From an uncultured Muribaculaceae bacterium (GTDB lineage Bacteria; Bacteroidota; Bacteroidia; Bacteroidales; Muribaculaceae), in assembly GCA_910577315.1 (NCBI GenBank), contig CAJTME010000005.1, positions 1-64,000 on the forward strand: a stretch of 64,000 bases of DNA, given 5' to 3'. This document shows, one piece after another, positions 36,853 through 47,957 of the stretch. The notes beneath the pieces are model-generated. The model ran no database searches. It was not told the DNA's origin and was given only the letters and a program-made list of their open reading frames with translations. A program made the translations under genes and the position numbers. Numbering within the stretch: position 1 is the first letter of the stretch; each line of letters starts with the position of its first letter.

Positions 36853-38898
36853 ATGAAATTCCAGTTACTTATCACATTGCTTTTGATTCCAGGTGCAATT
36901 TTTTCACAGGAAAAATCAGACACTACCGAGTTGCGTGAGGTCGTCGTCACAGGCCAGTCGGCCTCCCAACGCCTCGCCGTCACCACTCTCGGTGCAGAGA
37001 GCCTCGAACTGGCCAAACTGAATATGGCTCCCGCGCTGTTTGGCGAACACGACATCATCAAATCGCTGTCGCTGCTTCCAGGCGTCCACTCGGAGGGCGA
37101 GGGCATAGGCGGATTCGAGGTGCGAGGCGGCACATCGTCCCAAAACCTAATCCTGCTCGACGGCATGACGCTATACAATCCGGCTCACATCATGGGCGTA
37201 TTCTCCACATTCAACGACCAGGCCGTGGGTCGCGCCACCCTCTACAAGGGCCCCATCCCGGCTAATTACGGAGGCGCCGTCTCATCGGTGCTCGACACAT
37301 CGCTGGGTGCCGGCGACATGGAATCCTACCACGGCAGCGCCACCATAGGACTGCTCGCAGCCAAAATCAAAGCCGAGGGCCCCATCGTGAAAGACAAACT
37401 CTCGTTTTCGGTGACAGCACGCCGCTCTTACGTCGACCTGTTCCTGAAACTCATTCCCGAATACCGCAGCACGGTGATGAACTTCTATGACGTCACTGCC
37501 AAACTGCGCTACAACTCATCGCGCGGCGACATCGTAGACGCCTCGTTCATCGCCGCCCGCGACAATCTCGGCATCAGCGACATAATGCAGATGCACTGGG
37601 GAAACATCGCCGGGTCGGTCAACTGGATTGCCCCGCGCGGCGACTCGTGGCGCTTCACCACCACCGCATCCGTCACAAACTATGACGCCGACATGGCGAT
37701 GGCCATCATGCGCACCGACCAAACCCTCCGCGAGTACACACGGAATTTCTCCCTTAACGAAAAAATCGCCTTCTCGCCATCAGAAGGACACATATTCGAG
37801 TTCGGCGCCCGCTCGGAACTGCTGCGCGTAAAATCAGGCGAGTTTCTGCTCAATGCCACGGCCCAACGTGAAATTCGCTCGGGATGGCAAAATGCCCTGT
37901 GGATTGACTATGACGGCACCATAATCCCACGCCTGTCATTGGAGGCCGGAATAAGGTTCAGCTTGTTCTCGGCCCTCGGCGGCCACCAGTTCAACAGCTT
38001 TGACGCCATTGAGGAACCCAGGCCCGATTTCCAGTCAAAGACCTGGTTCAATCCAGAACCTCGCGCGAGCCTGAAATTCGAGCTCAACCATTGCCATAAC
38101 CTAAAAGCGGGTGCGGCGCTCACCACCCAGAACCTGCATGCCATACGCAGCAGTTCGACCAGCTTCCCTTTTGACCGCTACGCAATCACGTCGGCCACCG
38201 TGCGCCCCGAAACCTCGGCGCAGTATGGACTCGGATATTCGGGCATGACAGATGACGGCGCCTTCGACTGGTCGGCCGAAGCATACTACAAGGACATGAA
38301 CAATGTGTATGACTACCGCGACGGCCTCTCGATGTTCTCAAATGTCAATCTCGAAAGCTCCATTCTGGGCGGCAAAGGACGCAGCTACGGTCTCGAACTG
38401 ATGGTGCGCAAAAACGCAGGCCGCGTTACGGGCTGGCTGTCGTACACCCTCGCCAAGACACAGACACGCATCGAGGGCATAAACGACGGCCGCTGGTATG
38501 ACGCCGGCAACGACCGCCGCCACGATTTCACGGCTGTCGCCCTGTGGCAAATTACCCGCACGTGGCAACTTTCCGGCTCGTGGACCTTCTCGTCAGGGCA
38601 GCCCCTCACGGCGCCCGACGTCAAATATGAGCTGGACGGTCAGACCATATATTACTATTCCAAGCGCAACGGCTACCGCATCCCCTCGTCGCACCGACTC
38701 GACCTCTCGGCCATCTACACCCACGTCGGTCGCAAGCTGACCTATCAGTGGGCCTTCGGAATCTACAACGCCTACGGACACATGAATCCGTTCATCGTAT
38801 ATTTCGAGGACGATCCCTCTAAGCCCTCAGGTACCCGCGCCGTCCAGCAATCGCTGTTCTGCATGCTGCCATCCGTTTCCTACACCCTCAAATTCTGA
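36853..38898 (+). CDS. TonB-dependent receptor paired with DUF4249 lipoprotein
   Basis: A 681-residue outer-membrane receptor. Signal peptide about residues 1-19 (ending IFSQ), TonB-box-like ELREVVVTG at about 25-33, plug with GGFEVRGGTSSQNLILLDGM (about 84-103) and GPIPANYGGAVSSVLD, then a barrel that ends VSYTLKF. There is no carboxypeptidase-like extension. The next gene codes a DUF4249 lipoprotein, a known partner arrangement in Bacteroidetes. Kinase and regulator genes follow with overlapping ends, so one operon joins uptake and signalling. The substrate is unknown. Confidence 0.92.
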   Translation: MKFQLLITLLLIPGAIFSQEKSDTTELREVVVTGQSASQRLAVTTLGAESLELAKLNMAPALFGEHDIIKSLSLLPGVHSEGEGIGGFEVRGGTSSQNLILLDGMTLYNPAHIMGVFSTFNDQAVGRATLYKGPIPANYGGAVSSVLDTSLGAGDMESYHGSATIGLLAAKIKAEGPIVKDKLSFSVTARRSYVDLFLKLIPEYRSTVMNFYDVTAKLRYNSSRGDIVDASFIAARDNLGISDIMQMHWGNIAGSVNWIAPRGDSWRFTTTASVTNYDADMAMAIMRTDQTLREYTRNFSLNEKIAFSPSEGHIFEFGARSELLRVKSGEFLLNATAQREIRSGWQNALWIDYDGTIIPRLSLEAGIRFSLFSALGGHQFNSFDAIEEPRPDFQSKTWFNPEPRASLKFELNHCHNLKAGAALTTQNLHAIRSSSTSFPFDRYAITSATVRPETSAQYGLGYSGMTDDGAFDWSAEAYYKDMNNVYDYRDGLSMFSNVNLESSILGGKGRSYGLELMVRKNAGRVTGWLSYTLAKTQTRIEGINDGRWYDAGNDRRHDFTAVALWQITRTWQLSGSWTFSSGQPLTAPDVKYELDGQTIYYYSKRNGYRIPSSHRLDLSAIYTHVGRKLTYQWAFGIYNAYGHMNPFIVYFEDDPSKPSGTRAVQQSLFCMLPSVSYTLKF

Positions 38899-38902
38899 CC
38901 CG

Positions 38903-39709
38903 ATGAAATACCTGAAATATATTTCCCTGGCCATGCTGCCGCTCGCATGTTCATGCGAAAAAGAGCTTGATTTCAAGTACACCGACATCGAACCTATACT
39001 TGTGATCGAAGGATACCAAAATGAGGAAGGCTCATCGGTGGCGCTCACCCTGACCACCCCGATGGACGAGCCGATGGACCTCACGCGCCTCACCGATGCA
39101 TCCGTCACAATTGCGGACCTTACGGAAAGCCGCGCCATAACCCTCAGCCCGGATGTTGAAGGTAATTTCGTTTCCTCAGAGGCAGGTGTCCCGGGACATG
39201 AGTACCGGCTTACGGTTGTCCGCAATGGAAAAACCCACTCCGCCCAGGCGTTCATGGGCAAGCCGACCGCTATATTCGGCCTCGAATTCCAATGGATTAA
39301 GATGCCATACGACTATGTCGCCGTGCTGCAGGTCTCGTTTGAAGACAACCCAACCACGGCCGGCGATTCCTACTGGGTGCGCATCTACCGCAACGGCGAG
39401 CCTTACACCTGGACGGTGGTCACCGACAACATCGCTGTTGACGGCCGCATCGATGAGGTGATAATGACTTCGCGCAAAGACCTGGACGAGGAAGACGACG
39501 ACGAGGCCCTGCGCGACGGCGACATCGTGACCGCCACCGTCTGCCCCATCTCACGCTCCATGCGCGATTATCTTGAAGCGCTATCGACGGGCGGCAGCAA
39601 CGGCCCCCGCATGTTCGAGGGTGATTTCTGCCTCGGGTTCTTCCTCCCGGCGCCGGTGACGGAATCCTCCATCACCTTCCGCCCCGACGAAATGGAAGAA
39701 TACAAATGA
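38903..39709 (+). CDS. DUF4249 family lipoprotein
   Basis: A 268-residue lipoprotein with a signal ending LACSC (likely lipidated Cys 16 or 18) and the family opening KELDF...EPILVIEGYQ, then beta-rich repeats with LTLTTPMDEP and the GHEYRLTV motif. DUF4249 proteins accompany TonB-dependent receptors; their activity is unknown. It starts 4 nt after the receptor gene and its stop overlaps the kinase start in ATGA. Confidence 0.9.
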   Translation: MKYLKYISLAMLPLACSCEKELDFKYTDIEPILVIEGYQNEEGSSVALTLTTPMDEPMDLTRLTDASVTIADLTESRAITLSPDVEGNFVSSEAGVPGHEYRLTVVRNGKTHSAQAFMGKPTAIFGLEFQWIKMPYDYVAVLQVSFEDNPTTAGDSYWVRIYRNGEPYTWTVVTDNIAVDGRIDEVIMTSRKDLDEEDDDEALRDGDIVTATVCPISRSMRDYLEALSTGGSNGPRMFEGDFCLGFFLPAPVTESSITFRPDEMEEYK

Positions 39710-41430
39710 CGATGGCATCGCTGCGCAAGGCGGCAGTATGCATCATATTCGCCTTTTTCCTTTCATCCGGCGCAGTCATCTCGGCATTTCTCGACTTCGG
39801 GGAAAAATACGGCTACTCGATAATGAGGCTTACGGTGCCATTGACCGTCATTATGCTGATGGCCGCGCTGATCAACTACCGGGTGCTGATTCCACGGTTC
39901 CTGCTGCGGGGCAACTATGCGTCGTACGGCATCTGCGCCTTCATGCTTGCCTATGCGGTTCCACTGGCCGGAATAGGGTTTGAACGGGTGGTGCGCGAAC
40001 AGCTCGGGTTGCCTCACCGCATAATGGATTATTCGAGTCCGTGGATTCTCGCCGACGCCCTGTCGTCGTGCGTGCTGATTATCGCGTTGCTTGCCGGGAT
40101 GTCCATAATCGTCCTTTACTGCCGGTGGAAAGAACAGACATACGAGGCCATTTCGTTGGAAAAGCGGCTGAATGACAATATCGCCATGATGAAATCCCGG
40201 CTAAACCCAGGATACATCACGGCTTCGCTCACCCGAATCACAGACCTGTTCCATACCGACGCCGAAAAGGCCAACACCGAAATACGACGGCTTTCCGACT
40301 TCCTGCGACATCAGTTATACGAGCTGCCGATGCCGGACAGCACTGCCGTTTATCCCGCCACCGAAACGGAGGGGAAGAGGCAGATTGTGGCGGAGATAAT
40401 CAGTGAGCCACGTTACCGCGTGTGGCGTCATCTGCTGCTTCAGATAATGATAGCCATGATTTCAATCGGCTCATTTTTCGACACGCCAGACATGCCGCAG
40501 TTTTCCTTGCGACGGTGCTATGGAGTGTTGTCGCTCGATTTGGTGCTCAACATCATAGCTTACACAAACATATATGTGCTGTTCCCCTATTTCCTGCGAC
40601 GTGGGCATGAACGGCGCTATGCGGCTGCTGTCGGAATATTCATGGCGTTTCTGGCCATGGCCATCATCGCCATACAGGTGAAAACGTACGATCCGGCCCC
40701 TTACGGGCGCAATCTTCCCCTCCCGATACTATGTATCTCAACAATAGGCTCATTGTTAACACTGGTCCTGTACCTTGGCGCCACCGCGGCGCTGCTGTCG
40801 CTCAAAAAATGGCTCGCCGGCAACCGCCGCATCGCCGAACTCAATGCCGAGACATCACGCTGCGAGCTATCGTTCCTCAAAAAACAGATAAATCCCCATT
40901 TTCTGTTCAACGTCCTCAACAATGCCGGCGTGATGGCCTATGACGAGCCCGACACTGCCAGAAACATGTTGGAGGAACTGCGCCGTCTGCTCGACTATCA
41001 GCTCGCCGGCGTCCGCAACACGTCAACCACGATAGGGGCCGAGCGACAATTCGTAGAAGCGTATCTCGCACTTGAAAAGACACGGCGCGACAACTTCGTC
41101 TATTCCGTCGTTTGCTCCGGCGGTGCGGAATACAGATGCGTGCCTCCGCTTCTGTTCATTCCGTTTGTTGAAAACGCCGTGAAATACAGCCCGCGCGACT
41201 TTCTCGGGACGGGCGGCATAGAAATATGCTTCACCCTGCAGGACAATCAGCTGGTTTTCACATGTTCCAACCCGATTGGCTCAAATGCAAGGCCCTCGGG
41301 AGGAGGCCTCGGCATAGCCAACACCCGGCGGAGGCTCCAGCTCATCTACCGCGACAGATTCAGTCTTTCAACCGACGACGATGGCCAAACCTTTCTTGTA
41401 ACCCTAAAAATACCCGTATGGACTGCATAA
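39706..41430 (+). CDS. LytS-type sensor histidine kinase with duplicated sensor half
   Basis: A 574-residue inner-membrane kinase of the His_kinase (PF06580) class. The second half has four likely helices (about 243-365), the dimerisation box FLKKQINPHFLFNVLNN with His 398, and an ATPase with FVENAVKYSP and GGGLGIANTRRRL. The first half repeats the plan: four helices (about 8-138), then a coiled part and MKSRLNPGYITASLTRI, where Gly 169 replaces the histidine and no ATPase follows. It overlaps the previous gene by 4 nt and the regulator gene by 13 nt. Confidence 0.92.
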   Translation: MTMASLRKAAVCIIFAFFLSSGAVISAFLDFGEKYGYSIMRLTVPLTVIMLMAALINYRVLIPRFLLRGNYASYGICAFMLAYAVPLAGIGFERVVREQLGLPHRIMDYSSPWILADALSSCVLIIALLAGMSIIVLYCRWKEQTYEAISLEKRLNDNIAMMKSRLNPGYITASLTRITDLFHTDAEKANTEIRRLSDFLRHQLYELPMPDSTAVYPATETEGKRQIVAEIISEPRYRVWRHLLLQIMIAMISIGSFFDTPDMPQFSLRRCYGVLSLDLVLNIIAYTNIYVLFPYFLRRGHERRYAAAVGIFMAFLAMAIIAIQVKTYDPAPYGRNLPLPILCISTIGSLLTLVLYLGATAALLSLKKWLAGNRRIAELNAETSRCELSFLKKQINPHFLFNVLNNAGVMAYDEPDTARNMLEELRRLLDYQLAGVRNTSTTIGAERQFVEAYLALEKTRRDNFVYSVVCSGGAEYRCVPPLLFIPFVENAVKYSPRDFLGTGGIEICFTLQDNQLVFTCSNPIGSNARPSGGGLGIANTRRRLQLIYRDRFSLSTDDDGQTFLVTLKIPVWTA

Positions 41431-42128
41431 TCATTGATGACGAACCGATTGCCCGGCGAGGCATGAGACGCCTCATCGGCGGCCGCCCCGAACTGACCCT
41501 AACCGGCGAATTCGGAGACACCGCCAGCGCCGGGGAGTTCCTCACCGCACATTGCCCCGAGCTCGTTTTTCTCGACATACAGCTGCCAGGCTCAAACGGC
41601 ATAGAATTTGCCCGCACCATTCCGCACGACACCATGGTGATTTTCACCACCGCCTATTCCGAATATGCCCTCGACAGTTATGAGGTCAACGCAATCGACT
41701 ATCTGGTGAAGCCAATCGACCCCGCGCGGTTCAACAAGGCCATGGACAAGGCAGTCGAATACCAGCGGCTGCTCGCCGACGCCTCCCAGGCGGAAGAAGC
41801 GCGGAAAGTCGACGAGACCGTAATAATCAAGGCCGACCGCCGCTATCACCGCATCCGGGTCGCGGACATACTGATGGTGGAAGGGCTGAAAGATTATGTG
41901 GTATTCCATCTTCCCGAGCGGCGCATCGTGGCGCGGATGACCATACGCTCGGTAGCCGACATGCTGCCCGCAACCGGTTTTCTGCGCGTGAACAAATCGT
42001 ATATCGTCAATCTTGACCATGTGACCTCATTCGACACCGCCGACATCACCGTCGGATCTCACGAGATAACGATTGGTCCCACCTACCGCGACACCGTGCT
42101 CGGGCGACTGCTCGGCAATGCGGATTAA
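41418..42128 (+). CDS. LytTR family response regulator
   Basis: A 236-residue regulator. The receiver domain has IIIDDEP (acid pair at residues 7-8), phospho-acceptor Asp 53 in FLDIQLPGSNG, and the Lys in DYLVKPID; the C-terminal LytTR DNA-binding domain runs from about 135 with YHRIRVADILMVEGLKDYV and FLRVNKSYIVNLDHV. It overlaps the kinase gene by 13 nt, so the two are a cognate pair. The ATG at 41418 gives the family start; the upstream open frame lies inside the kinase gene. Confidence 0.95.
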   Translation: MDCIIIDDEPIARRGMRRLIGGRPELTLTGEFGDTASAGEFLTAHCPELVFLDIQLPGSNGIEFARTIPHDTMVIFTTAYSEYALDSYEVNAIDYLVKPIDPARFNKAMDKAVEYQRLLADASQAEEARKVDETVIIKADRRYHRIRVADILMVEGLKDYVVFHLPERRIVARMTIRSVADMLPATGFLRVNKSYIVNLDHVTSFDTADITVGSHEITIGPTYRDTVLGRLLGNAD

Positions 42129-42192
42129 GCGGCAATTCATTTTGTTGACAAACTTAGTTACCGAACTTACATGTTATTCGGCAATTTCTTCG

Positions 42193-42200
42193 TACCTTTG
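42193..42200 (+). promoter_or_regulatory. -7 box TACCTTTG of typA
   Basis: TACCTTTG lies 23 nt before the ATG at 42224, in the 95-nt gap after the regulator gene. No good -33 TTTG is seen. Confidence 0.55.
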
Positions 42201-42223
42201 CAGTCGAAAATATCCAATAGCGT

Positions 42224-44020
<1,797 letters not shown>

Positions 44021-44073
44021 TCCGACAAACCATGTGCCCCGGCACTCCTGGGGCACCTTCCAAAACGCTGAAT

Positions 44074-44964
44074 ATGTTCACACTTAACATCCACGGCTCG
44101 CTGCATGAATTTAACGGACCTGCGGTAATGGGCATCCTCAATGCCACGCCCGACTCGTTCTATGCCGGCTCCCGCGCCCAGACAGAGGCCGAGATTGCCG
44201 CCCGCACGGCGCTGCTGGTTTCGGAAGGCGCAGATTTCATTGACGTCGGTGCATTTTCGACGCGTCCCGGCGCATCGGAAGTGAGCGAACAGGAAGAATG
44301 TGAACGTCTTGAAAAGGCCGTTCGCATCACCCGCGCGGTTGCTCCCAACTCAATCATATCGGTCGATACATTCCGCGCATCGGTGGCACGCAAGGCCGTG
44401 GAGGAATGGGGCGCCGACATCATCAATGACGTAAGCGGCGGCAATCTCGACCCGGAGATGTTCGATACTGTGGCAGAGCTGAAAGTCCCGTACATACTGA
44501 TGCACATGCGCGGTTCCGTGGCCGACATGATGGAGTATACCGACTATGAGATGGTCACACGCGACGTGCTGTCGGAACTCGGCGACCGCGTGCAGCAACT
44601 CGCCCTGCTCGGTGTGAACGACGTAATAATCGACCCCGGATTCGGATTCAGCAAAACTCTTGAACAGAATTATCAGCTGCTGCACGACCTGAAACTTTTC
44701 GAGCTGTTCCACCGGCCCGTGCTGGTGGGCTTCTCGCGCAAGTCGATGGTCACGAAGCTGCTCGGAGTGCCTGCCGAAGACGCCCTCAACGGCACTACTG
44801 TGCTCAACACGCTCGCACTTGACCGCGGAGCGTCCATTCTGCGCGTACATGACGTCAAAGCCGCAAGGCAGGCGATAGCAATATTCAATTCAATGCACGA
44901 TGCACAATACAAGATGAACAATGCCCAATGCACGATGCATAATTGTGACGGAGGTACCCACTAA
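44074..44964 (+). CDS. folP: Dihydropteroate synthase
   Basis: A 296-residue TIM-barrel enzyme that joins p-aminobenzoate to the pterin pyrophosphate in folate synthesis. Marks are VMGILNATPDSF, DVGAFSTRPGA, VDTFRASVA, DVSGG and GFSRKSM. The ATG at 44074 leaves 18 residues before VMGIL, as in relatives; an ATG at 44032 would add 14. The last about 20 residues (from MHDAQYK on) are read from an ATGCAC-type repeat and are not part of the normal fold. cdaA follows, a pairing common in Bacteroidetes. Confidence 0.94.
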   Translation: MFTLNIHGSLHEFNGPAVMGILNATPDSFYAGSRAQTEAEIAARTALLVSEGADFIDVGAFSTRPGASEVSEQEECERLEKAVRITRAVAPNSIISVDTFRASVARKAVEEWGADIINDVSGGNLDPEMFDTVAELKVPYILMHMRGSVADMMEYTDYEMVTRDVLSELGDRVQQLALLGVNDVIIDPGFGFSKTLEQNYQLLHDLKLFELFHRPVLVGFSRKSMVTKLLGVPAEDALNGTTVLNTLALDRGASILRVHDVKAARQAIAIFNSMHDAQYKMNNAQCTMHNCDGGTH

Positions 44965-44998
44965 ATCGGGTCTTGTGAATTGTGAATCGTGAATTAAT
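44890..44998. repeat. Simple repeats at and after 3' end of folP
   Basis: Copies of AATGCACGATGCACAAT-like units (44891-44945) overlap the folP 3' end and match the repeats before dnaG. They are followed at about 44975-44998 by GTGAATTGTGAATCGTGAATT, another simple repeat. The cdaA start is 11 nt after that block. Confidence 0.8.
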
Positions 44999-45008
44999 TT
45001 AAAGTGAG

Positions 45009-45785
45009 ATGCCAAGTTTCGGAATAAAGGACATAGTCGACATCATCCTGGTAGCGCTGCTGCTCTACTACATCTACCGGCTCATGAAAGAATCGGGCAC
45101 CATAAACATATTCTATGGTGTGATGGCTTTCATCGTGGTGTGGATTGTGGCCTCCGAAATTTTCGCCATGCGCCTTATCGGAACGATTCTCGACAAGTTC
45201 ATGAGCATAGGACTCCTGATTCTTGTTATTCTGTTCCAGGATCAGATAAAGCGTTTCCTGGTCGAACTCGGCTCGCACAGGCGATGGCGGTTCCTGGCAA
45301 AAATCTTCCATCACCACAAGGACGGCGACACCCTGCCGACAGCCTGGGTGATGCCTGTTGTCTATGCCTGCATGAACATGTCGAAGACAAAAACCGGCGC
45401 ACTCATCGTCATCGAGCAGACCGTTCCGCTCGACAACTATGAGAAAACCGGCGACATAATTGACGCCGACATCAACACACGGCTTATTGAAAACATATTT
45501 TTTAAAAATTCACCCTTACACGACGGCGCCCTTATAATCGCGCACGGACGTCTTGCGGCGGCCGGCTGCATCCTGCCGGTGAGCCACGACTCGGACGTGC
45601 CCCGCTACATGGGACTGCGCCACCGCTCGGCCCTCGGCATCGCCCAGGCCACCGACGCGGTCGCCGTTGTGGTCAGTGAAGAAACCGGCAACATCTCGAT
45701 TGCCCACCGCGGCAAACTGACGACTCGCCTGAGTTCAACCGAACTCGAACACCGCCTGAATGCAATCGCCATGATGCCAAAGTGA
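45009..45785 (+). CDS. cdaA: Diadenylate cyclase CdaA
   Basis: A 258-residue membrane enzyme that makes cyclic di-AMP from two ATP. Three N-terminal helices (about residues 8-28, 35-55, 60-80) precede the DAC domain, which has the DGA motif in SPLHDGALII and the RHR motif in LRHRSALGIAQ, both needed for activity. Length is normal. Cyclic di-AMP usually controls potassium and cell-wall homeostasis. The gene follows folP after a repeat-filled 44-nt gap. Confidence 0.96.
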   Translation: MPSFGIKDIVDIILVALLLYYIYRLMKESGTINIFYGVMAFIVVWIVASEIFAMRLIGTILDKFMSIGLLILVILFQDQIKRFLVELGSHRRWRFLAKIFHHHKDGDTLPTAWVMPVVYACMNMSKTKTGALIVIEQTVPLDNYEKTGDIIDADINTRLIENIFFKNSPLHDGALIIAHGRLAAAGCILPVSHDSDVPRYMGLRHRSALGIAQATDAVAVVVSEETGNISIAHRGKLTTRLSSTELEHRLNAIAMMPK

Positions 45786-45794
45786 TTACGTCAC

Positions 45795-46973
45795 ATGGCA
45801 AAAGAACGACTCTGGAACCGTAATTATCTGAAGGTGATGACGAGCAATTTCCTGCTCTTTTTCGCCTTTTATCTACTGACCCCGCTTCTGCCGATATATC
45901 TTGACGAGCAATTCCATGCCGAGAAAGACATGATTGGCCTGGTTCTGTCGGGCTATGTCGTGGCAACATTGCTCATAAGGCCGTTCAGCGGATTCATGGT
46001 CGACAGCTTCAACCGCAAGACGGTGCTGGTGATATGCTTCCTGTTTTTCTTCGTATGCTTCGCCGGATATATAGGAGCAGGTACACTGCTGATGTTCGCC
46101 ATAGTGCGCACCCTCCACGGAATACCGTTCGGAGCCACCACCGTCGCCAACTCAACCGTGGCAATTGACGTGCTGCCATCGTCACGCCGCAACGAAGGCA
46201 TAGGCTATTATGGCCTCAGCAACAACCTTGCAATGGCCTCGGCTCCATCGGCAGGAATATGGATTTACCACTCCACATCCAATTTCGGACTTCTGTTCTG
46301 GCTGTCGCTTGGACTGGCATTCGCCGGCTTCATCTGCGCCTCAACAGTTAAGATTCCACAACGCGAAATCGTGGAGAACAAGCCGAAGCTCAGCCTTGAC
46401 CATTTCTTCCTCGGCAGGGCGTGGCTGATGGCATTGAATATTCTGTTTTTCGGATTGTGCTGGGGTATAATGAGCAATTACGTCGCCATCTACGGTCAGG
46501 AACGGCTCGGCATTACTGACGGCACCGGCATATTTTTCATGCTGCTGTCTGCCGGACTGATGGTGTCGCGCATTTTCGGCACAAAAGCACTGCGCGATGG
46601 GAAACTTACGGAGAACTGCGCGCGCGGCGTGCTTATTTCCCTGGCTGGCTACACCATGTTCGCCCTCGGTATCGGTCCGGTCGGATATTACGGAGCCGCA
46701 TTGCTGATTGGGCTGGGCAACGGGCAGATGTACCCCGCCTTCCTCAGCATGTTCATCAACGTTGCGCGCCACGACCAGCGCGGCACGGCCAATTCGTCGA
46801 TTCTAATATCTTGGGATCTCGGCATGGGCATAGGCATCCTGCTCGGCGGCTTCCTGGTCCAGTATATGAGTTACGACGCAGCATTCTGGGCCACCGCAAT
46901 AATGCAGGGAACCGGGGCGGTGCTGTTCCTCACGCTAACCCGCAACTTCTTTCTGCGTCGCCGTCTGCAATGA
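45795..46973 (+). CDS. MFS transporter
   Basis: A 392-residue inner-membrane carrier with about 12 helices. Features of the major facilitator family are the loop 2-3 segment GYVVATLLIRPFSGFMVDSFNRK and the symmetrical second half with LLSAGLMVSRIFGTKALRDGK. The substrate cannot be told; drug or metabolite export is likely. It begins 9 nt after cdaA, and its last 39 nt overlap the 3' end of the convergent acyltransferase gene. Confidence 0.92.
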   Translation: MAKERLWNRNYLKVMTSNFLLFFAFYLLTPLLPIYLDEQFHAEKDMIGLVLSGYVVATLLIRPFSGFMVDSFNRKTVLVICFLFFFVCFAGYIGAGTLLMFAIVRTLHGIPFGATTVANSTVAIDVLPSSRRNEGIGYYGLSNNLAMASAPSAGIWIYHSTSNFGLLFWLSLGLAFAGFICASTVKIPQREIVENKPKLSLDHFFLGRAWLMALNILFFGLCWGIMSNYVAIYGQERLGITDGTGIFFMLLSAGLMVSRIFGTKALRDGKLTENCARGVLISLAGYTMFALGIGPVGYYGAALLIGLGNGQMYPAFLSMFINVARHDQRGTANSSILISWDLGMGIGILLGGFLVQYMSYDAAFWATAIMQGTGAVLFLTLTRNFFLRRRLQ

Positions 46974-47954
46974 TTCCAAGCGGCGCCATACGGCGCGCCT
47001 TACCGCATCGGCACACATTGCCACGGCAAACCATACGGCAACCACACCGATAGCACAAAGGCTGAAAGCGCCGAGCGACTGCGTGGCCCACAATTTCATG
47101 ACCACCGGCTTCATGACATTGCCCCATACGAGCGGGGACTTATGGATAAGATAGACGGCAAAAGACGAACGGGCAATATAATTGACCGCGCGGGATTGAA
47201 AATGCAACGAGCCAAACCATAGGAAACATCCGACCGTGGCGGCAAGCACAGCCGGAGAATTGTAGGCGAACGCCCGTATCGGCTCCATGTAAACGGCGCT
47301 GACAAACACAGCAGCCACCGACACGAGATAAAGCACGGCGGCACCGCGGCGCCCTACCGGCAGGCCATGCAGGGCAACATAACGCCCCATCAGATACACC
47401 ATAATCAACTGTACAAGCGTATAGCCGGTGGGATTGAACTGGGCGCCCCACCCCCACCCGCACCAGACGTTAAAGACAATAAAGGCAAGCAGGACAGCGG
47501 AGGCCATGCGGCGCGAAAGCGCGTCAAAACCGGCATTGAGCAGCGGACTGAGAATCATAAGTCCGAAGTAGGCCGGTACATACCAAAGGTCTGTATGGGT
47601 CAGCACAAGCCAGCTTTCAAGCCATTCCACAACCGAGAACCGCGTGGGGAACGCAATCCACACGAGAGTGAAGATTCCCACAGAATAGAACGCACATTCA
47701 AACAGATAGGAGCAAACCGAGCGCAGGCGCAGCCTTATTCCGAAATATCCTGAAATCATCGTGAAGCAGTTCACTCCGATTATCGCGGCCGATTCCACGG
47801 CGAGCCGCCACACGTCACGGGCACCGAGACCCAGCAGGTCGCCCCCTGGAGCGGGCAGACCGAGCGAAGCGCCGTCGACATGCACCAGCACCACCATAAT
47901 CATGCTGACGATGCGCAGCAGTTCCATGTTTGACTGTCTGATGCGGGCGGCCAT
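46935..47954 (-). CDS. Acyltransferase family 3 membrane protein
   Basis: A 339-residue integral membrane protein with about 10 helices. The start SNMELLRIVSMIMVVLVHVDG has the histidine that is catalytic in the acyltransferase 3 (OafA/YrhL) family, and the later NYIARSSFAVYLIHKSPLVW fits its C-terminal part. Such enzymes O-acetylate surface sugars. It is the last gene of the minus-strand operon with dnaB, 3 nt behind it, and overlaps the convergent MFS gene by 39 nt. Confidence 0.88.
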   Translation of the reverse strand: MAARIRQSNMELLRIVSMIMVVLVHVDGASLGLPAPGGDLLGLGARDVWRLAVESAAIIGVNCFTMISGYFGIRLRLRSVCSYLFECAFYSVGIFTLVWIAFPTRFSVVEWLESWLVLTHTDLWYVPAYFGLMILSPLLNAGFDALSRRMASAVLLAFIVFNVWCGWGWGAQFNPTGYTLVQLIMVYLMGRYVALHGLPVGRRGAAVLYLVSVAAVFVSAVYMEPIRAFAYNSPAVLAATVGCFLWFGSLHFQSRAVNYIARSSFAVYLIHKSPLVWGNVMKPVVMKLWATQSLGAFSLCAIGVVAVWFAVAMCADAVRRAVWRRLESLQTATQKEVAG

Positions 47955-47957
47955 AAA

